Source of the DNA: Thiodiazotropha sp040793985
GTDB lineage: Bacteria > Pseudomonadota > Gammaproteobacteria > Chromatiales > Chromatiaceae
NCBI GenBank assembly: GCA_040793985.1
Contig: JBFNJI010000009.1
Location: 65,466-129,465 of the forward strand
Reading direction: 5' to 3'
DNA: 64,000 bases
The notes beneath the pieces are model-generated. The model had not been told where the DNA came from, did no database searches, and saw only the letters and a program-made list of their open reading frames with translations. How positions within the stretch are numbered: position 1 is the stretch's first letter; each line of letters starts with the position of its first letter. Made by a program: the position numbers and the translations under genes. Below, piece after piece: positions 51,858-61,337 of this stretch.

Positions 51858-53072
51858 CTAAGCTATCTGTTCTTCGTTGGCGAGTTCCTTCCATACTTCG
51901 ACACGCTTCGCCACTTCGATGGAATCTATGTACTCTCGATCTATCAGTTGATCGAATGGTATTCGATCGTCCATGTCATGCACAAGCGCGTTCGCGACAT
52001 GAACCACGCTGAGAACACTGAACACCCTCTCACCTTGCAACCCCGGCTGGTTGTGCAAGGCTACCGCTTCCACAATTGACTGGGGTATCCCCCACAATCC
52101 CAGTAGAAATGCACCCACTGCCCCATGTGTGGTGCCGAAAATCTCTTTCTCGGCCGCGATCAGTTCTCCTGTTTGCACGTTGGCCCGTATCAGTTTTGAG
52201 AACTCGTCAGGTTGGTTGACGACAAGAATCAATTTTCCTATGTCGTGCAGCATACCGGCAAGCAGGCAATCCTCTACGGCAGGTGATCCCATCCCTTCCT
52301 CTATTGCAATCAGTTTTGCAAGCGAGCCGACCTTTGAACTGTGGGTCCAAAGTGTATCCAGGGAGAATATCCTGGCATCGATAGCGTCAGCCTCGAACTG
52401 TTTGAATATACCGATCGACAACACCAGCGGTTTGAGTATTTCAAGGCCCAATAAGGATGCCGCTTCAAGCGGATTCGAGACACGCCGACCGAGGCCGAAA
52501 AAGGCTGAGTTGACAAGCTGTAGGATTTTAACCGTCATCGCCGGGTCCTTGGCGATCAATCTCCCTACATCGGCGACGGATACGTTTGGGTCCTGCACAA
52601 GCCTCATCAGTTCGCTATATAGTGAAGGTAGACTTGGCAATGTCCGCATACCGGAAACCAGCGACTTGAGACGACCCTCGCCTAGCAGCTCACGCAATGA
52701 AAAGGCGCGTGCCAAGGTCGCTTTCAGGACTTCAATCTCACAAGGTTTGTTCAGATATTGGTGGGCTGGGCCCACCGTCTTCATCACTGATTCTTGGTCC
52801 GATTGACCAGAGAGGACTATTCGAACTATTTTCGGATGCTTCTCCGCAATACGATCCAGGAGTTCGGAACCATCCATACCCGGCATACGCATGTCGGTAA
52901 TCACTGCGTCATACTCGATTTCATCGGTCCTTGCCAATGCCTCCTGTCCCGCCCCGACAAAATCCATTTCCCATACTTTGCGCTGACTCCGCAGAGTGCG
53001 TCGAAGGCCAGAGAGCACATTGGGTTCGTCATCGACAAAAAGGAGCTTTTTTTTAGCCACTGAGGTATTCAA
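51858..53072 (-). CDS. Response regulator with HDOD output domain
   Basis: A 404-residue protein: receiver (KLLFVDDEPNVLSGL, VITDMRMPGMDGSELL, KPCEIEVLKATL) and an HDOD domain (TLPSLPSLYSELMRLVQDPNVSVADVGRLIAKDPAMTVKILQLVNSAFFGLGRRVSNPLEAASLLGLEILKPLVLS, then GMLHDIGKLIL). HDOD domains act in signalling without a confirmed enzymatic activity. Its ATG overlaps the stop of the upstream kinase gene by 4 bp, so the pair is coupled. Confidence 0.92.
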   Translation of the reverse strand: MNTSVAKKKLLFVDDEPNVLSGLRRTLRSQRKVWEMDFVGAGQEALARTDEIEYDAVITDMRMPGMDGSELLDRIAEKHPKIVRIVLSGQSDQESVMKTVGPAHQYLNKPCEIEVLKATLARAFSLRELLGEGRLKSLVSGMRTLPSLPSLYSELMRLVQDPNVSVADVGRLIAKDPAMTVKILQLVNSAFFGLGRRVSNPLEAASLLGLEILKPLVLSIGIFKQFEADAIDARIFSLDTLWTHSSKVGSLAKLIAIEEGMGSPAVEDCLLAGMLHDIGKLILVVNQPDEFSKLIRANVQTGELIAAEKEIFGTTHGAVGAFLLGLWGIPQSIVEAVALHNQPGLQGERVFSVLSVVHVANALVHDMDDRIPFDQLIDREYIDSIEVAKRVEVWKELANEEQIA

Positions 53073-55243
53073 AGCATCTCCTCCTGCAAAGGCAACTTGA
53101 TGATAAACGTGGTACCTACACCCAATTTCGTCTCAAAACTCAACTCTCCGTCGTGTTGATCGACGATAATCTTATGACTCAACGAGAGACCCTGCCCTGT
53201 TCCCTGTCCGACATCCTTGGTGGTAAAGAAGGGGTCGAACACATGCTCCCGCACCCCTTCGGGGATACCGCTACCGTTATCGGTTACCCGGATTACACCC
53301 CAGTCACCTTCACGCCCCGTGCTGACGCGAATCAATCCCTTTTCACCGCTGTCACCTACTCTATCTGCAATCGCATGTGCGGCATTGACAATTATATTCA
53401 ATATGACCTCGTTTATCGGTCCTGGCAGGCAATGAACACGGGGCAGGCTCTGATCCAGTTCAAGCTCAAGGTCGGCATGATACTTCCAGACATTTCTGGC
53501 CACGGTTGTGGTGCTGTTTACCGCCTTGTTGAGGTCGATCAGGGTTTTTTCTTCCGAACCCGGATGTGAAAACTCTTTCATCGCCCTCACGATGGTGGCG
53601 ACACGATCCACTCCGTCCAGGGTCTGATTTATCGCTGTCGGAACCTCATCCTGCAGATACTCCAAATCAAGGTTTTCGATCTTGTCCGCCAGTTGCTCGA
53701 AGTCTTGCTCTGTTACAGAACCATCACGTGCCGCACTCACCACTTCCTGCTGGTTACCGATAATATCGGTAAAATCATAGTACGCATCTTTGAGAAAGCG
53801 TACATTGTCGTTGACATACTGGATAGGCGTGTTGATCTCGTGCGCTATACCGGCTGCCAGCTGCCCAATCGACTGCAGCTTTTGCAGTTGCTGCATCTCT
53901 GAGTCGTGTTGTTTCTGCTCGGTGACGTCATCGATGATCAAGAGATAGCCTGTATGGTTGCCGCTGTCGCCAACAAATGGCGTCACACAGACCGAAAGCA
54001 GGCGATTCGCACCACTCTGCGGCTTAAAGCGCACCTCGAAACGGTTGTTTTGATTGGAGTCATTCTGTAGTTCGTCAATGTGTCGGGAAACCTTTTCCCA
54101 ATCCCAACCAAGTTGCAATGACGTTATCGGCTCGCCCAGCACCTCTTCCTCTGCCACCCCAAAAGTATTTGCCGCCTCATCATTCCAATGGTTGACGCAA
54201 TCTTCATCATCAACACCTATGATTATGGAGGTTAGTGAGGAGAGCAGACGACTATTCTGTTCATGGGCCAAGGCCAACTGGCCACTTGTGCGAGCCCGTT
54301 CGATGATTCCGGCGAGGGTATCGGCCACACCGCGTAGAAAAACCTCTTCATCCTCCCGACGCTGATGACCCTCCTTGAGGTGGAGCAAGAGCACGCCCAG
54401 GACTTCCTCCTGGGAGATAATGGGTACGCAGTAGTGACCATATGGCTCCATGCCTGATACCCAGTTTTCATACCGCTGGTCGAGTCTATCGGTATACTCC
54501 AACTCACCGGTTAACGCGGCCCTACCGCAGAGGCATCTGCCGAATGGGACCCTGCTGCAACCCTCGACAGTCAGACGATCGAGATTCGAGTGGGCCTTCA
54601 GCAGCAGCTGCTCGCTGTTGCCTTCCACGACAAAGATCCCACCCCTGTGCAACATCTCGGTGAGCGGCGCGGACAGGATCACCTCCAGGCACTCCTGCAG
54701 TAACTGAGCGAAAGGCTTCTCTTTCAATGAGAGGTTCAACAGGGTGTTAAGGATATGGTGGGTTCTACTTCGCTGGTGCAGTTTCGAGTAGGTATGTGAA
54801 CGCTTGATCGCATAGTTCACCACCCTACTCAGCACCCCCTCTGTCACCACACCCATAAACAGGCAATCGTCGGCCCCTTCTGCCACCCACATGGCGGCCA
54901 GCTCCGGGTCCTCGTATTTCGAGGTGGCGATAATCGGCGCATAAGCGAAGGCATCGCGCAGGGAGCGGATAGCGGAGGGCGTAGGCAGATCCGCCAGACC
55001 TGTATCCAGCAGGATGATGTCGTAGTGGGTCTGGCTGATCTCGGCTAGCGCCTCTGCCAGCAATTCTACTGTCCGGCATTCAATCTGGCATGAAAATTCC
55101 ATGCCGCGCAGTAGCTTAGCGGTTAATTCCGCAGCATCTGGATCATCGTCGACCAACAAAACTCGAATGCGGTTCTGGGACTGGTTGTGTGACATCTGAT
55201 CGGGCATGGAGAATTGGCTCCTCAACACCGTCAAGACTTCCAA
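53069..55243 (-). CDS. Soluble hybrid sensor kinase (receiver-GAF-PAS-HisKA-HATPase)
   Basis: A 724-residue protein without membrane helices. Order: receiver (RIRVLLVDDDPDAAELTAKLLRGM, ~25-150), GAF (~170-330, CSRVPFGRCLCGRAALTGELEYTD), PAS (~335-460, IIGVDDEDCVNHWNDEAANTFGVAEEEVLG), HisKA (LQSIGQLAAGIAHEINTPIQYVNDNVRFL) and HATPase (EVILNIIVNAAHAI, VTDNGSGIPEG, GTGQGLSLSHKI). The cysteine-rich GAF segment might bind a cofactor. Partner of the HDOD regulator that follows with a 4-bp overlap. The best start may be MSHNQSQ or MPDQ slightly inside the frame. Confidence 0.9.
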   Translation of the reverse strand: MEVLTVLRSQFSMPDQMSHNQSQNRIRVLLVDDDPDAAELTAKLLRGMEFSCQIECRTVELLAEALAEISQTHYDIILLDTGLADLPTPSAIRSLRDAFAYAPIIATSKYEDPELAAMWVAEGADDCLFMGVVTEGVLSRVVNYAIKRSHTYSKLHQRSRTHHILNTLLNLSLKEKPFAQLLQECLEVILSAPLTEMLHRGGIFVVEGNSEQLLLKAHSNLDRLTVEGCSRVPFGRCLCGRAALTGELEYTDRLDQRYENWVSGMEPYGHYCVPIISQEEVLGVLLLHLKEGHQRREDEEVFLRGVADTLAGIIERARTSGQLALAHEQNSRLLSSLTSIIIGVDDEDCVNHWNDEAANTFGVAEEEVLGEPITSLQLGWDWEKVSRHIDELQNDSNQNNRFEVRFKPQSGANRLLSVCVTPFVGDSGNHTGYLLIIDDVTEQKQHDSEMQQLQKLQSIGQLAAGIAHEINTPIQYVNDNVRFLKDAYYDFTDIIGNQQEVVSAARDGSVTEQDFEQLADKIENLDLEYLQDEVPTAINQTLDGVDRVATIVRAMKEFSHPGSEEKTLIDLNKAVNSTTTVARNVWKYHADLELELDQSLPRVHCLPGPINEVILNIIVNAAHAIADRVGDSGEKGLIRVSTGREGDWGVIRVTDNGSGIPEGVREHVFDPFFTTKDVGQGTGQGLSLSHKIIVDQHDGELSFETKLGVGTTFIIKLPLQEEML

Positions 55244-56005
55244 GTGGGAGGGATTCCATTTCCGTAATTACAATCAATCTGTTTGATTGTTACGAATGAG
55301 CAATAAAATGTGCTTACGGTAACCATTGTATCGACACTCGGCAGGCATAACTTTAGATGGTTTGCAGCATCGATTTGTGGCTAAAAAATGGGAGGAATTC
55401 AAGGCTGTAACCAAGCGGCGAGTGAGTGCCCTGCACTCTCTCCGGGTGGCAATGAAGACAGGCTGCAGATACAGCAGACACCGCTGCCAATAGCCGTCGC
55501 TTAGACCGAAACCGGTTTGCGGATACTGCCTGCGGCAGGAATTATCCACAGACTGATTCGATAGCCTTCCACGGGATCCTTCCCTGTCTTCGGATGGGCT
55601 GGCTGGGCAGCCTGACCCGTAGCAGGGCCGGACTGTCGACTCTCCTCCCTGATCGAGGCCGGGTAAAACAGGTTGCAAGCTACCTCGGCATCAATGAAAA
55701 GACCGCGTCGGAGAAGTTCAAACAGGCTCATCCCACCGGCTTTAAAGGGGTTTTTCCAAGACTCATTCACTTGGTACGGGCGGACTGAAACCAGGCGCGA
55801 TAGACCCCGCCATCCTGGCGTAAACAATTATCATTTGCAACGGATTGGGCAATCAATCTGTTTTGTAAATACCCAGGGAAATAGTCACCGATATCTGCCA
55901 TAAATCCCGCTAATTAAGTCACAAGGACCCTTAATTAGTAAACATTAATATAAACCCATATGATGCATGTCCGCGACCGTACCCAGGAGAGAGGAGACGA
56001 AGATT
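55244..56005. other. Intergenic region upstream of aprM
   Basis: About 760 bp with no gene I can support. Several short frames (for example 55594-55788) lack ribosome sites. The last 110 bp is AT-rich and contains the inverted repeat at 55910-55938, a TTAATATAAA stretch that can serve as -10, and the GAGGAGACG ribosome site of aprM. Confidence 0.5.
55910..55938. promoter_or_regulatory. Inverted repeat at the apr promoter, operator candidate
   Basis: CTAATTAAG and CTTAATTAG are perfect 9-bp inverted arms separated by 11 bp, centred about 82 bp before the aprM start and next to the likely -10 region. A dimeric regulator site is the simplest reading. Confidence 0.6.
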
Positions 56006-56836
56006 ATGACTAATCCCTTCAGCGAGCTATCAAGCTTTATCTCGCCAATGGCTATGCAGATATACGTAGTCTTGATGATTGTAATGGTAATCGGGGGCAC
56101 CATCCTCGATATGATTCATAAGAAGAGTGCTCAGTACTTCTTTGAGAATTCCAAAAAAGCTGAGAAGAATGCCAAACGCACCGTCTCGAGCGGTGAAAAA
56201 GTCTCACTTGCTGTTCAGACCGTTACCAGCGAGGTTCTGACCTCGTCTGAGTTTTGCAACCCGCAGCGCCGGCTTTCTCACCTCTTGACCATGTACGGAT
56301 TCATTATCTTTGTAGTCGCTACGGCAACATTGATTTTTGCTTATCCGACTGAGGCGTCCCCCGGCATCTGGCCCATGCTTTGGCATCTGGGTGCTGCGAT
56401 GCTGTGTATCGGCGGTTACTGGTTCTGGTTCTTCATCCGTGTCGATGTATCCGCAGAAGGCAAGTCCTGGTACCAACTGGCGAAGGCTGATCTGTTCATC
56501 GTTTCGCTGCTGACCACCGCCACCTTCGGCCTGCTCTGGTCCGCCACTCAAGGTAGTGGCCTCGGCTGGCTGTTCTTCGCGTTGTTCATCATTTCCACCA
56601 CCTCGCTTTTCGGAACCGTGTTGTGGTCAAAATTTGCCCACATGTTCTTCAAGCCCGCAGCGGCTTATCAGAAAAAGCTCACCAAGGCAGATGGTTCGCA
56701 AGAGAATCTGCCTGACCTGGGCGAGCTTTCTGATCCTGCCCTGCAGGCACGCTATCCGGACATCCCGGAATACATGGGTACCAATCCTCCCAACATGGGG
56801 CTTGGCATCAAGCGTGAAGCGCCTCACCACTTTTAA
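56006..56836 (+). CDS. aprM: APS reductase membrane anchor AprM
   Basis: A 276-residue membrane protein with about five to six helices (MQIYVVLMIVMVIGGTILDMI; MYGFIIFVVATATLIFAY; MLWHLGAAMLCIGGYWFWFFIRV; LFIVSLLTTATFGLLWS; WLFFALFIISTTSLFGTVLWSKFAHMFF). In sulfur oxidisers without the Qmo complex, AprM is proposed to connect AprBA to the quinone pool. The frame opens at 55967, but ATG 56006 follows GAGGAGACG. First gene of aprMBA, 31 bp before aprB. Confidence 0.88.
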   Translation: MTNPFSELSSFISPMAMQIYVVLMIVMVIGGTILDMIHKKSAQYFFENSKKAEKNAKRTVSSGEKVSLAVQTVTSEVLTSSEFCNPQRRLSHLLTMYGFIIFVVATATLIFAYPTEASPGIWPMLWHLGAAMLCIGGYWFWFFIRVDVSAEGKSWYQLAKADLFIVSLLTTATFGLLWSATQGSGLGWLFFALFIISTTSLFGTVLWSKFAHMFFKPAAAYQKKLTKADGSQENLPDLGELSDPALQARYPDIPEYMGTNPPNMGLGIKREAPHHF

Positions 56837-56867
56837 GTCGTTCCAACAGAATTGAGAGAGAATTGAT

Positions 56868-57350
56868 ATGCCAACATTCGTATACATGACCCGTTGTGAC
56901 GGCTGTGGACACTGTGTAGATATCTGCCCATCAGACATCATGCACATCGATCCGACTTACCGTCGCGCTTACAACATCGAACCCAACATGTGCTGGGAGT
57001 GTTACTCCTGTGTCAAGGCCTGCCCCCACCACGCGATCGACGTGCGTGGCTATGCAGATTTCGCCCCGCTGGGCCACTCTGTTCGAGTGATCCGTGACGA
57101 GGAGAAGGGCGTCATCGCCTGGCGCATTAAATCCCGCAATGGTGAAACCGATCTGAACCTGCTGGCGCCGATCACCACAAAGCCCTGGGGTAAACACATA
57201 CCTCAATTGGCAAACGTTCCTGCACCTACCCAGGAGCAGCGCGACAGTCAGTTGCTCTTTAACGAGCCTAAATACATTCGTATGGACGATGGTGATATCC
57301 ACACCCTCGAGTCCAATGGCTTGCATATGGAAAAAGGGGTGTACTACTAA
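56868..57350 (+). CDS. aprB: Adenylylsulfate reductase beta subunit AprB
   Basis: A 160-residue iron-sulfur subunit with two 4Fe-4S motifs: TRCDGCGHCVDICPSDIMHID and MCWECYSCVKACPHHAIDVRG. The C-terminal tail (IRMDDGDIHTLESNGLHMEKGVYY) is the AprB extension that wraps around AprA. Length is normal. Its stop overlaps the aprA start by one base. Carries electrons from the AprA FAD to the acceptor. Confidence 0.97.
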   Translation: MPTFVYMTRCDGCGHCVDICPSDIMHIDPTYRRAYNIEPNMCWECYSCVKACPHHAIDVRGYADFAPLGHSVRVIRDEEKGVIAWRIKSRNGETDLNLLAPITTKPWGKHIPQLANVPAPTQEQRDSQLLFNEPKYIRMDDGDIHTLESNGLHMEKGVYY

Positions 57351-59257
57351 TGGCCTACAAAACTATCGTAGAAGACAACATTGATATCCTGGTTGCGGGT
57401 GCCGGCCTCGGCGGTACCGGTGCTGCTTTCGAGGCGCGCTACTGGGGTAAAGACAAGAAGATCGTCATCGCTGAAAAGGCGAACATCGACCGCTCGGGTG
57501 CTGTGGCACAGGGTCTGTACGCGATCAACTGCTACATGGGCACCCGCTTCGGCGAGAACAACCCTGAAGATCACGTACGCTATGCGCGTATCGACCTCAT
57601 GGGTATGGTTCGTGAGGACCTGCTGTTCGACATGGCCCGTCACGTCGACTCCGCCGTTCATCAGTTCGAAGAGTGGGGCATGCCCATCATGCGCAACCCC
57701 AAGACCGGTTCCTACCTGCGTGAGGGTCGCTGGCAGATCATGATTCACGGTGAGTCCTACAAGCCGCTGGTGGCTGAGGCCGCCAAGAAGTCTGCCGACA
57801 AGGTCTACAACCGTATCTGTGTCACCCACCTGTTGATGGACGATGGCAAAGAGAACCGTGTAGCCGGTGCTGTTGGCTTCAACGTCCGTACCGGTGACTA
57901 CCACGTCTTCAAGTCCAAGGCCGTTGTTGTCGGCGCCGGTGGTGCTTCCAACATCTTCAAGCCCCGCTCCGTGGGTGAGGGTGCCGGTCGTGTCTGGTAC
58001 GCTCCCTGGTCTTCAGGTTCCGCCTACGGTCTGATGATCGGTGCCGGCGCCAAGATGACCCAGATGGAGAACCGTATCGTTCTGGCCCGTTTCAAAGACG
58101 GTTACGGCCCGGTGGGTGCCTACTTCCTGCATCTCAAGACCTACACCCAGAACTGCGACGGTGAAGAGTACGAATCCAAGTGGTTCCCGGCGCTGGAGAA
58201 GATGGTTGGCAAGGCCTATCTGGATACCGAGGCTTCTCACGTGTCTCACCGTCCGATCCCGACCTGCCTGCGTAACCACGCCTTCATCAACGAGGTGGCT
58301 TCCGGTAAGGGTCCCATCCACATGGTCACCATGGAAGCCTTCCAGGATCCGCATCTCGAAGAGATCGGCTGGCACAACTTCCTCGGCATGACCGTTGGTC
58401 AGGCTGTCCTCTGGGCCGCCACCGACGTTAACCCCAAGTACGAAAATCCCGAGCTGACCACCTCCGAGCCTTACGTCATGGGCTCTCACGCCACCGGTTG
58501 TGGCGCCTGGTGCTCCGGCCCTGAAGATATCTCTCCCGATGAGTACTTCTGGGGCTACAACCGTATGACCACTGTTGAGGGTCTGTTCGGTGCCGGTGAT
58601 GCCGTGGGCGGTACGCCTCACGCCTTCTCCTCCGGTTCCTTCACCGAGGGTCGTCTGGCCGCCAAGGCTGCCTGTAAGTACATCGACGACGGCAAGGCCA
58701 ATGGCATTCGTGTATCCCAGGAGCAGATCGATCGCCGCAGGGAAGAGATCTACAAGCCGATGGAGCACTACAAGATCTATCGTAACGAGATCGTTGCCGG
58801 TTCCGTTAACCCGAACTACATCAACCCCCGTCAGGGCCTCGACCGTCTGCAGAAGCTGATGGACGAGTATGCCGGTGGTGTGACGGTTAACTACATGACC
58901 AACGAGAAGCTGTTGCACATCGGTCTGAAGAAGATGAAGACCCTGGAAGAGGATCTGGAGAAGGTCGCTGCCGAAAACATCCACGAACTGCTGCGTGCGT
59001 GGGAGCTGAAGCATCGTCACCTGGCTTCCGAGGCCGTGATTCATCACACCCTGTTCCGTGAGGAGACCCGCTGGCCTGGTTATTACTACCGTGGTGATCA
59101 CATGAAGGTTGACGATGAGAACTGGCATGTTCTGACCGTTTCCCGCCGTGATCCCAACACCGGTGAGTACACCATGGAGAAGGCGCCTCTGTATCACCTG
59201 GTAGGTGATATCGAAGATAAGGCTTTGGCTGAACTCAAGGCTAAAGAAGGGAAATAA
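57350..59257 (+). CDS. aprA: Adenylylsulfate reductase alpha subunit AprA
   Basis: A 635-residue FAD subunit that, in sulfur oxidisers, converts sulfite and AMP to APS. Evidence: the FAD-binding start DILVAGAGLGGTGAAFEARYWG, DRSGAVAQGLYAINCYMG, VVVGAGGASNIFKPRSVGEGAGRVWYAPWSSGSAYGL, and GCGAWCSGPEDISPDEYFWGYNRMTTVEGLFGAGDAVGGTPHAFSSGSFTEGRLAAKAACKYI with the FAD C-terminal motif. Codon use is strongly biased (many CGT, GGT and CTG codons), implying high expression. Followed by two terminators. Confidence 0.97.
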   Translation: MAYKTIVEDNIDILVAGAGLGGTGAAFEARYWGKDKKIVIAEKANIDRSGAVAQGLYAINCYMGTRFGENNPEDHVRYARIDLMGMVREDLLFDMARHVDSAVHQFEEWGMPIMRNPKTGSYLREGRWQIMIHGESYKPLVAEAAKKSADKVYNRICVTHLLMDDGKENRVAGAVGFNVRTGDYHVFKSKAVVVGAGGASNIFKPRSVGEGAGRVWYAPWSSGSAYGLMIGAGAKMTQMENRIVLARFKDGYGPVGAYFLHLKTYTQNCDGEEYESKWFPALEKMVGKAYLDTEASHVSHRPIPTCLRNHAFINEVASGKGPIHMVTMEAFQDPHLEEIGWHNFLGMTVGQAVLWAATDVNPKYENPELTTSEPYVMGSHATGCGAWCSGPEDISPDEYFWGYNRMTTVEGLFGAGDAVGGTPHAFSSGSFTEGRLAAKAACKYIDDGKANGIRVSQEQIDRRREEIYKPMEHYKIYRNEIVAGSVNPNYINPRQGLDRLQKLMDEYAGGVTVNYMTNEKLLHIGLKKMKTLEEDLEKVAAENIHELLRAWELKHRHLASEAVIHHTLFREETRWPGYYYRGDHMKVDDENWHVLTVSRRDPNTGEYTMEKAPLYHLVGDIEDKALAELKAKEGK

Positions 59258-59272
59258 TAAAAAAACACAATC

Positions 59273-59303
59273 CAGGGGCCCTTCCGGGCCCCTGTTTGTC
59301 TTT
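59273..59303 (+). terminator. First terminator after aprA
   Basis: CAGGGGCCC-TTCC-GGGCCCCTG forms a perfect 9-bp stem, followed by TTTGTCTTT, 15 bp after the aprA stop. Confidence 0.92.
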
Positions 59304-59305
59304 GA

Positions 59306-59335
59306 AGAGGCCAATATTTATGTTGGCCTCTTTTT
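59306..59335 (+). terminator. Second terminator after aprA
   Basis: AGAGGCCAA-N8-TTGGCCTCT forms a perfect 9-bp stem with an 8-base loop followed by TTTTG. It sits immediately after the first terminator. Confidence 0.9.
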
Positions 59336-59484
59336 GTTTGTATGTGATTGTTTTTCTTGCATAAAAAGATTGACTATCATGAGGAGCATGCGGGGTTGCT
59401 TTAGAAATTCACGAGAAATTGGGGACTTATATCTCTTTTTTGATAGTGTAGAATTCCTGACCCCTTCAAAATACAGAGCAGCAG

Positions 59485-59835
59485 ATGAATATTATCGATA
59501 AGACAGACGAAGAACTTCTGGCCCTGGGGATCCCCTGGTGGGAAGACCTGATCAAGTACTCCAACAAGGGGCAGTACGGGAAATTCATCCGTAACTTCTC
59601 CTATGATCTGCTTCTCGGTCTGAACGAAGTGGAATTGGGCAAGCAGTTTGCCAAGAGCGAACTGACCCGCAATCTTGATACCAATTACGATTTTCTCGGC
59701 TTTATCAGGCGCGGCGAGCATGTAACTTTCCTGTTCAGGGTTCGCAGCACGATTCGAGAAGGCGAATGGCTCGGCAGGATGGTGGTCGGTTTCGAGAGAG
59801 GCGAACCCAAAATTTTCGCGGCATCAATTTTCTGA
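59485..59835 (+). CDS. Uncharacterised soluble protein
   Basis: A 116-residue protein (IIDKTDEELLALGIPWWEDLIKYSNKGQYGKFIRNFSYDLLLGLNEVELGKQF; FLFRVRSTIREGEWLGRMVVGFERGEPKIFAASIF). No family recognised. It is 6 bp upstream of the SlyD-like gene and probably co-transcribed with it. Confidence 0.7.
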   Translation: MNIIDKTDEELLALGIPWWEDLIKYSNKGQYGKFIRNFSYDLLLGLNEVELGKQFAKSELTRNLDTNYDFLGFIRRGEHVTFLFRVRSTIREGEWLGRMVVGFERGEPKIFAASIF

Positions 59836-59841
59836 GCAGCC

Positions 59842-60357
59842 ATGAAAGAGACCATACAGCAGAATAAGCTCGTTGAGCTGAATTACAAGGTTCTGGATGA
59901 GAAGACCGGCCAGGTCCTTTCAACCGTAGAATTCCCTATCAGTTATGTGCATGGCGCCGACCAGGTTCTCGCCACCCAGGTTACGATGCAACTGGAAGGC
60001 AGGGCCGAAGGCGACGTCATCGAGGTTCCGATCGACGGGAACATGATCTACGGTCCCCGCGACGAAGGCCTGGTATTTACCGATCACATCGAGAACGTGC
60101 CGGAAGAGTTTCGCGAAGTCGGCATGAAGATTCTGATGGAGAACGATAAGGGGGAGCCGAGGGAGTTCATCGTCACCCGCATGGATGACAAGACCCTGAC
60201 CGTTGACGGAAACAACCCGCTTTGCGGCAGAGATCTGATCTTCAAGTTGGAGATTCTGAAGGTCAGGGACGCAACTGAACAAGAGATCGAGGCAGGTACC
60301 AAAGTGGTTAACGGCCCCGACATTGATATGGGCAGCGACAAGATCGTGCCGATCTAG
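59842..60357 (+). CDS. FKBP-type SlyD-like peptidyl-prolyl isomerase
   Basis: A 171-residue FKBP/IF-domain protein. The FKBP core is seen in NKLVELNYKVLDEKTGQVLSTVEFPISYVHGADQVLATQVTMQLEGRAEGDVIEVPIDGNMIYGPRDEGLVFTD, a SlyD arrangement with the inserted flap domain (EEFREVGMKILMENDKGEPREFIVTRMDDKTLTVDGNNPLCGRDLIFKLEIL). The His/Cys-rich metal tail of E. coli SlyD is absent. Works as a folding helper; client unknown. Confidence 0.88.
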   Translation: MKETIQQNKLVELNYKVLDEKTGQVLSTVEFPISYVHGADQVLATQVTMQLEGRAEGDVIEVPIDGNMIYGPRDEGLVFTDHIENVPEEFREVGMKILMENDKGEPREFIVTRMDDKTLTVDGNNPLCGRDLIFKLEILKVRDATEQEIEAGTKVVNGPDIDMGSDKIVPI

Positions 60358-60365
60358 AGATGCAA

Positions 60366-61007
60366 TCACATATTACTGAACGGGTCGTCGTACAGCAGGA
60401 TGCTGACATAGGGGGCGTAAGTCAGAACGGCTCCCTGGTAGGGCCCCAATTCATTGAAGGCGTGTAGCACCTGCGCCAGACGCGACTCGCTGTTTGTATC
60501 TTCTTTCAACGCCTCCAGCGCCGAGAGCAGAGGCTTGATCTCTTCCGGTTCCAGATGTTTATTCAGCATTTGAATCGTTTCGTCGATTCTGTCGGCTTTG
60601 ATATGATCCCGGTTCTTTGTCAGTTGGGCCTCTGTTGTATCACCAAAGTCCGGAGGGCTTTCATGCTGAGCCGGATTATCCTCAACAGGCAGGTTGGTGG
60701 ACTGAAGACCGGCAAAGGCGTTGAATTCCGCAAAGGCCTTTTGCTTTAGAGCGTTAACGAACCCATTGAAAGCTTCGGTGTTTGGTTTGCCTAGATAGAG
60801 GGATATCAGCGGCTCTCCATTCACCCGACTATTGAAATTAAGGGAAGATTTGCTGATGACCGGCTCCGGGTCCAGCACAGTCAGCATCACCGTCAATGTT
60901 TCCGCTTTTTTAAAAGGCGCTTTAATACGGACGTTGACATGGTCATCGACCAACTCAAACTCCTGAGTCCCTTTTAATAGATCTTTCTGTACGAGCTTGG
61001 TTGTCAT
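60366..61007 (-). CDS. Uncharacterised protein
   Basis: A 213-residue soluble protein with a beta-rich N-terminal part (FELVDDHVNVRIKAPFKKAETLTVMLTVLDPEPVISKSSLNFNSRVNGEPLISLYL) and a helical C-terminal part (RIDETIQMLNKHLEPEEIKPLLSALEALKED, LAQVLHAFNELGPYQGAVLTYAPYVSILLYDD). No family recognised. Lies downstream of two other genes in the same direction (FemAB-like and a 103-residue protein), 18 bp from the second. Confidence 0.65.
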   Translation of the reverse strand: MTTKLVQKDLLKGTQEFELVDDHVNVRIKAPFKKAETLTVMLTVLDPEPVISKSSLNFNSRVNGEPLISLYLGKPNTEAFNGFVNALKQKAFAEFNAFAGLQSTNLPVEDNPAQHESPPDFGDTTEAQLTKNRDHIKADRIDETIQMLNKHLEPEEIKPLLSALEALKEDTNSESRLAQVLHAFNELGPYQGAVLTYAPYVSILLYDDPFSNM

Positions 61008-61025
61008 GTCGATATCTTTCGCCGT

Positions 61026-61337
61026 TTAGTTACTGAAGACCTTTTTCATGACGTCGGCGACAAACTCGTGGGCGAATGAGTTTTCCCCGCAATGGATGAT
61101 CTCCTGTTCCTGGCCGATAAAGGCAAGGTAGGGATGAACCTCGAGACCGTCTCGTTCTATATTCGCCTGATCGTCTATAGTGCTGGCGACACTGAACGCG
61201 ATTTCCCCGGTCAGGTCCCGTAATTGATCGCCGCTGATCCCGCCTTGGGCCAGCTTGAAGCGTATTTGCTCGATGATTTCACGCACGAGAATCTCTTGAA
61301 GCTGTTCAAACTTCTCGACATCAAGAATTTGTTGCAT
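61026..61337 (-). CDS. Uncharacterised small protein
   Basis: A 103-residue protein (VEKFEQLQEILVREIIEQIRFKLAQGGISGDQLRDLTGEIAFSVASTIDDQANIERDGLEVHPYLAFIGQEQEIIHCGENSFAHEFVADVMKKVF). No family recognised. Its start overlaps the end of the acyltransferase gene by 17 bp, showing tight coupling. Confidence 0.7.
   Translation of the reverse strand: MQQILDVEKFEQLQEILVREIIEQIRFKLAQGGISGDQLRDLTGEIAFSVASTIDDQANIERDGLEVHPYLAFIGQEQEIIHCGENSFAHEFVADVMKKVFSN

Noticed and set aside
58013..59314. 433-residue open frame antisense to aprA
   Set aside because: It mirrors the highly biased codons of aprA; no family character and no ribosome site.
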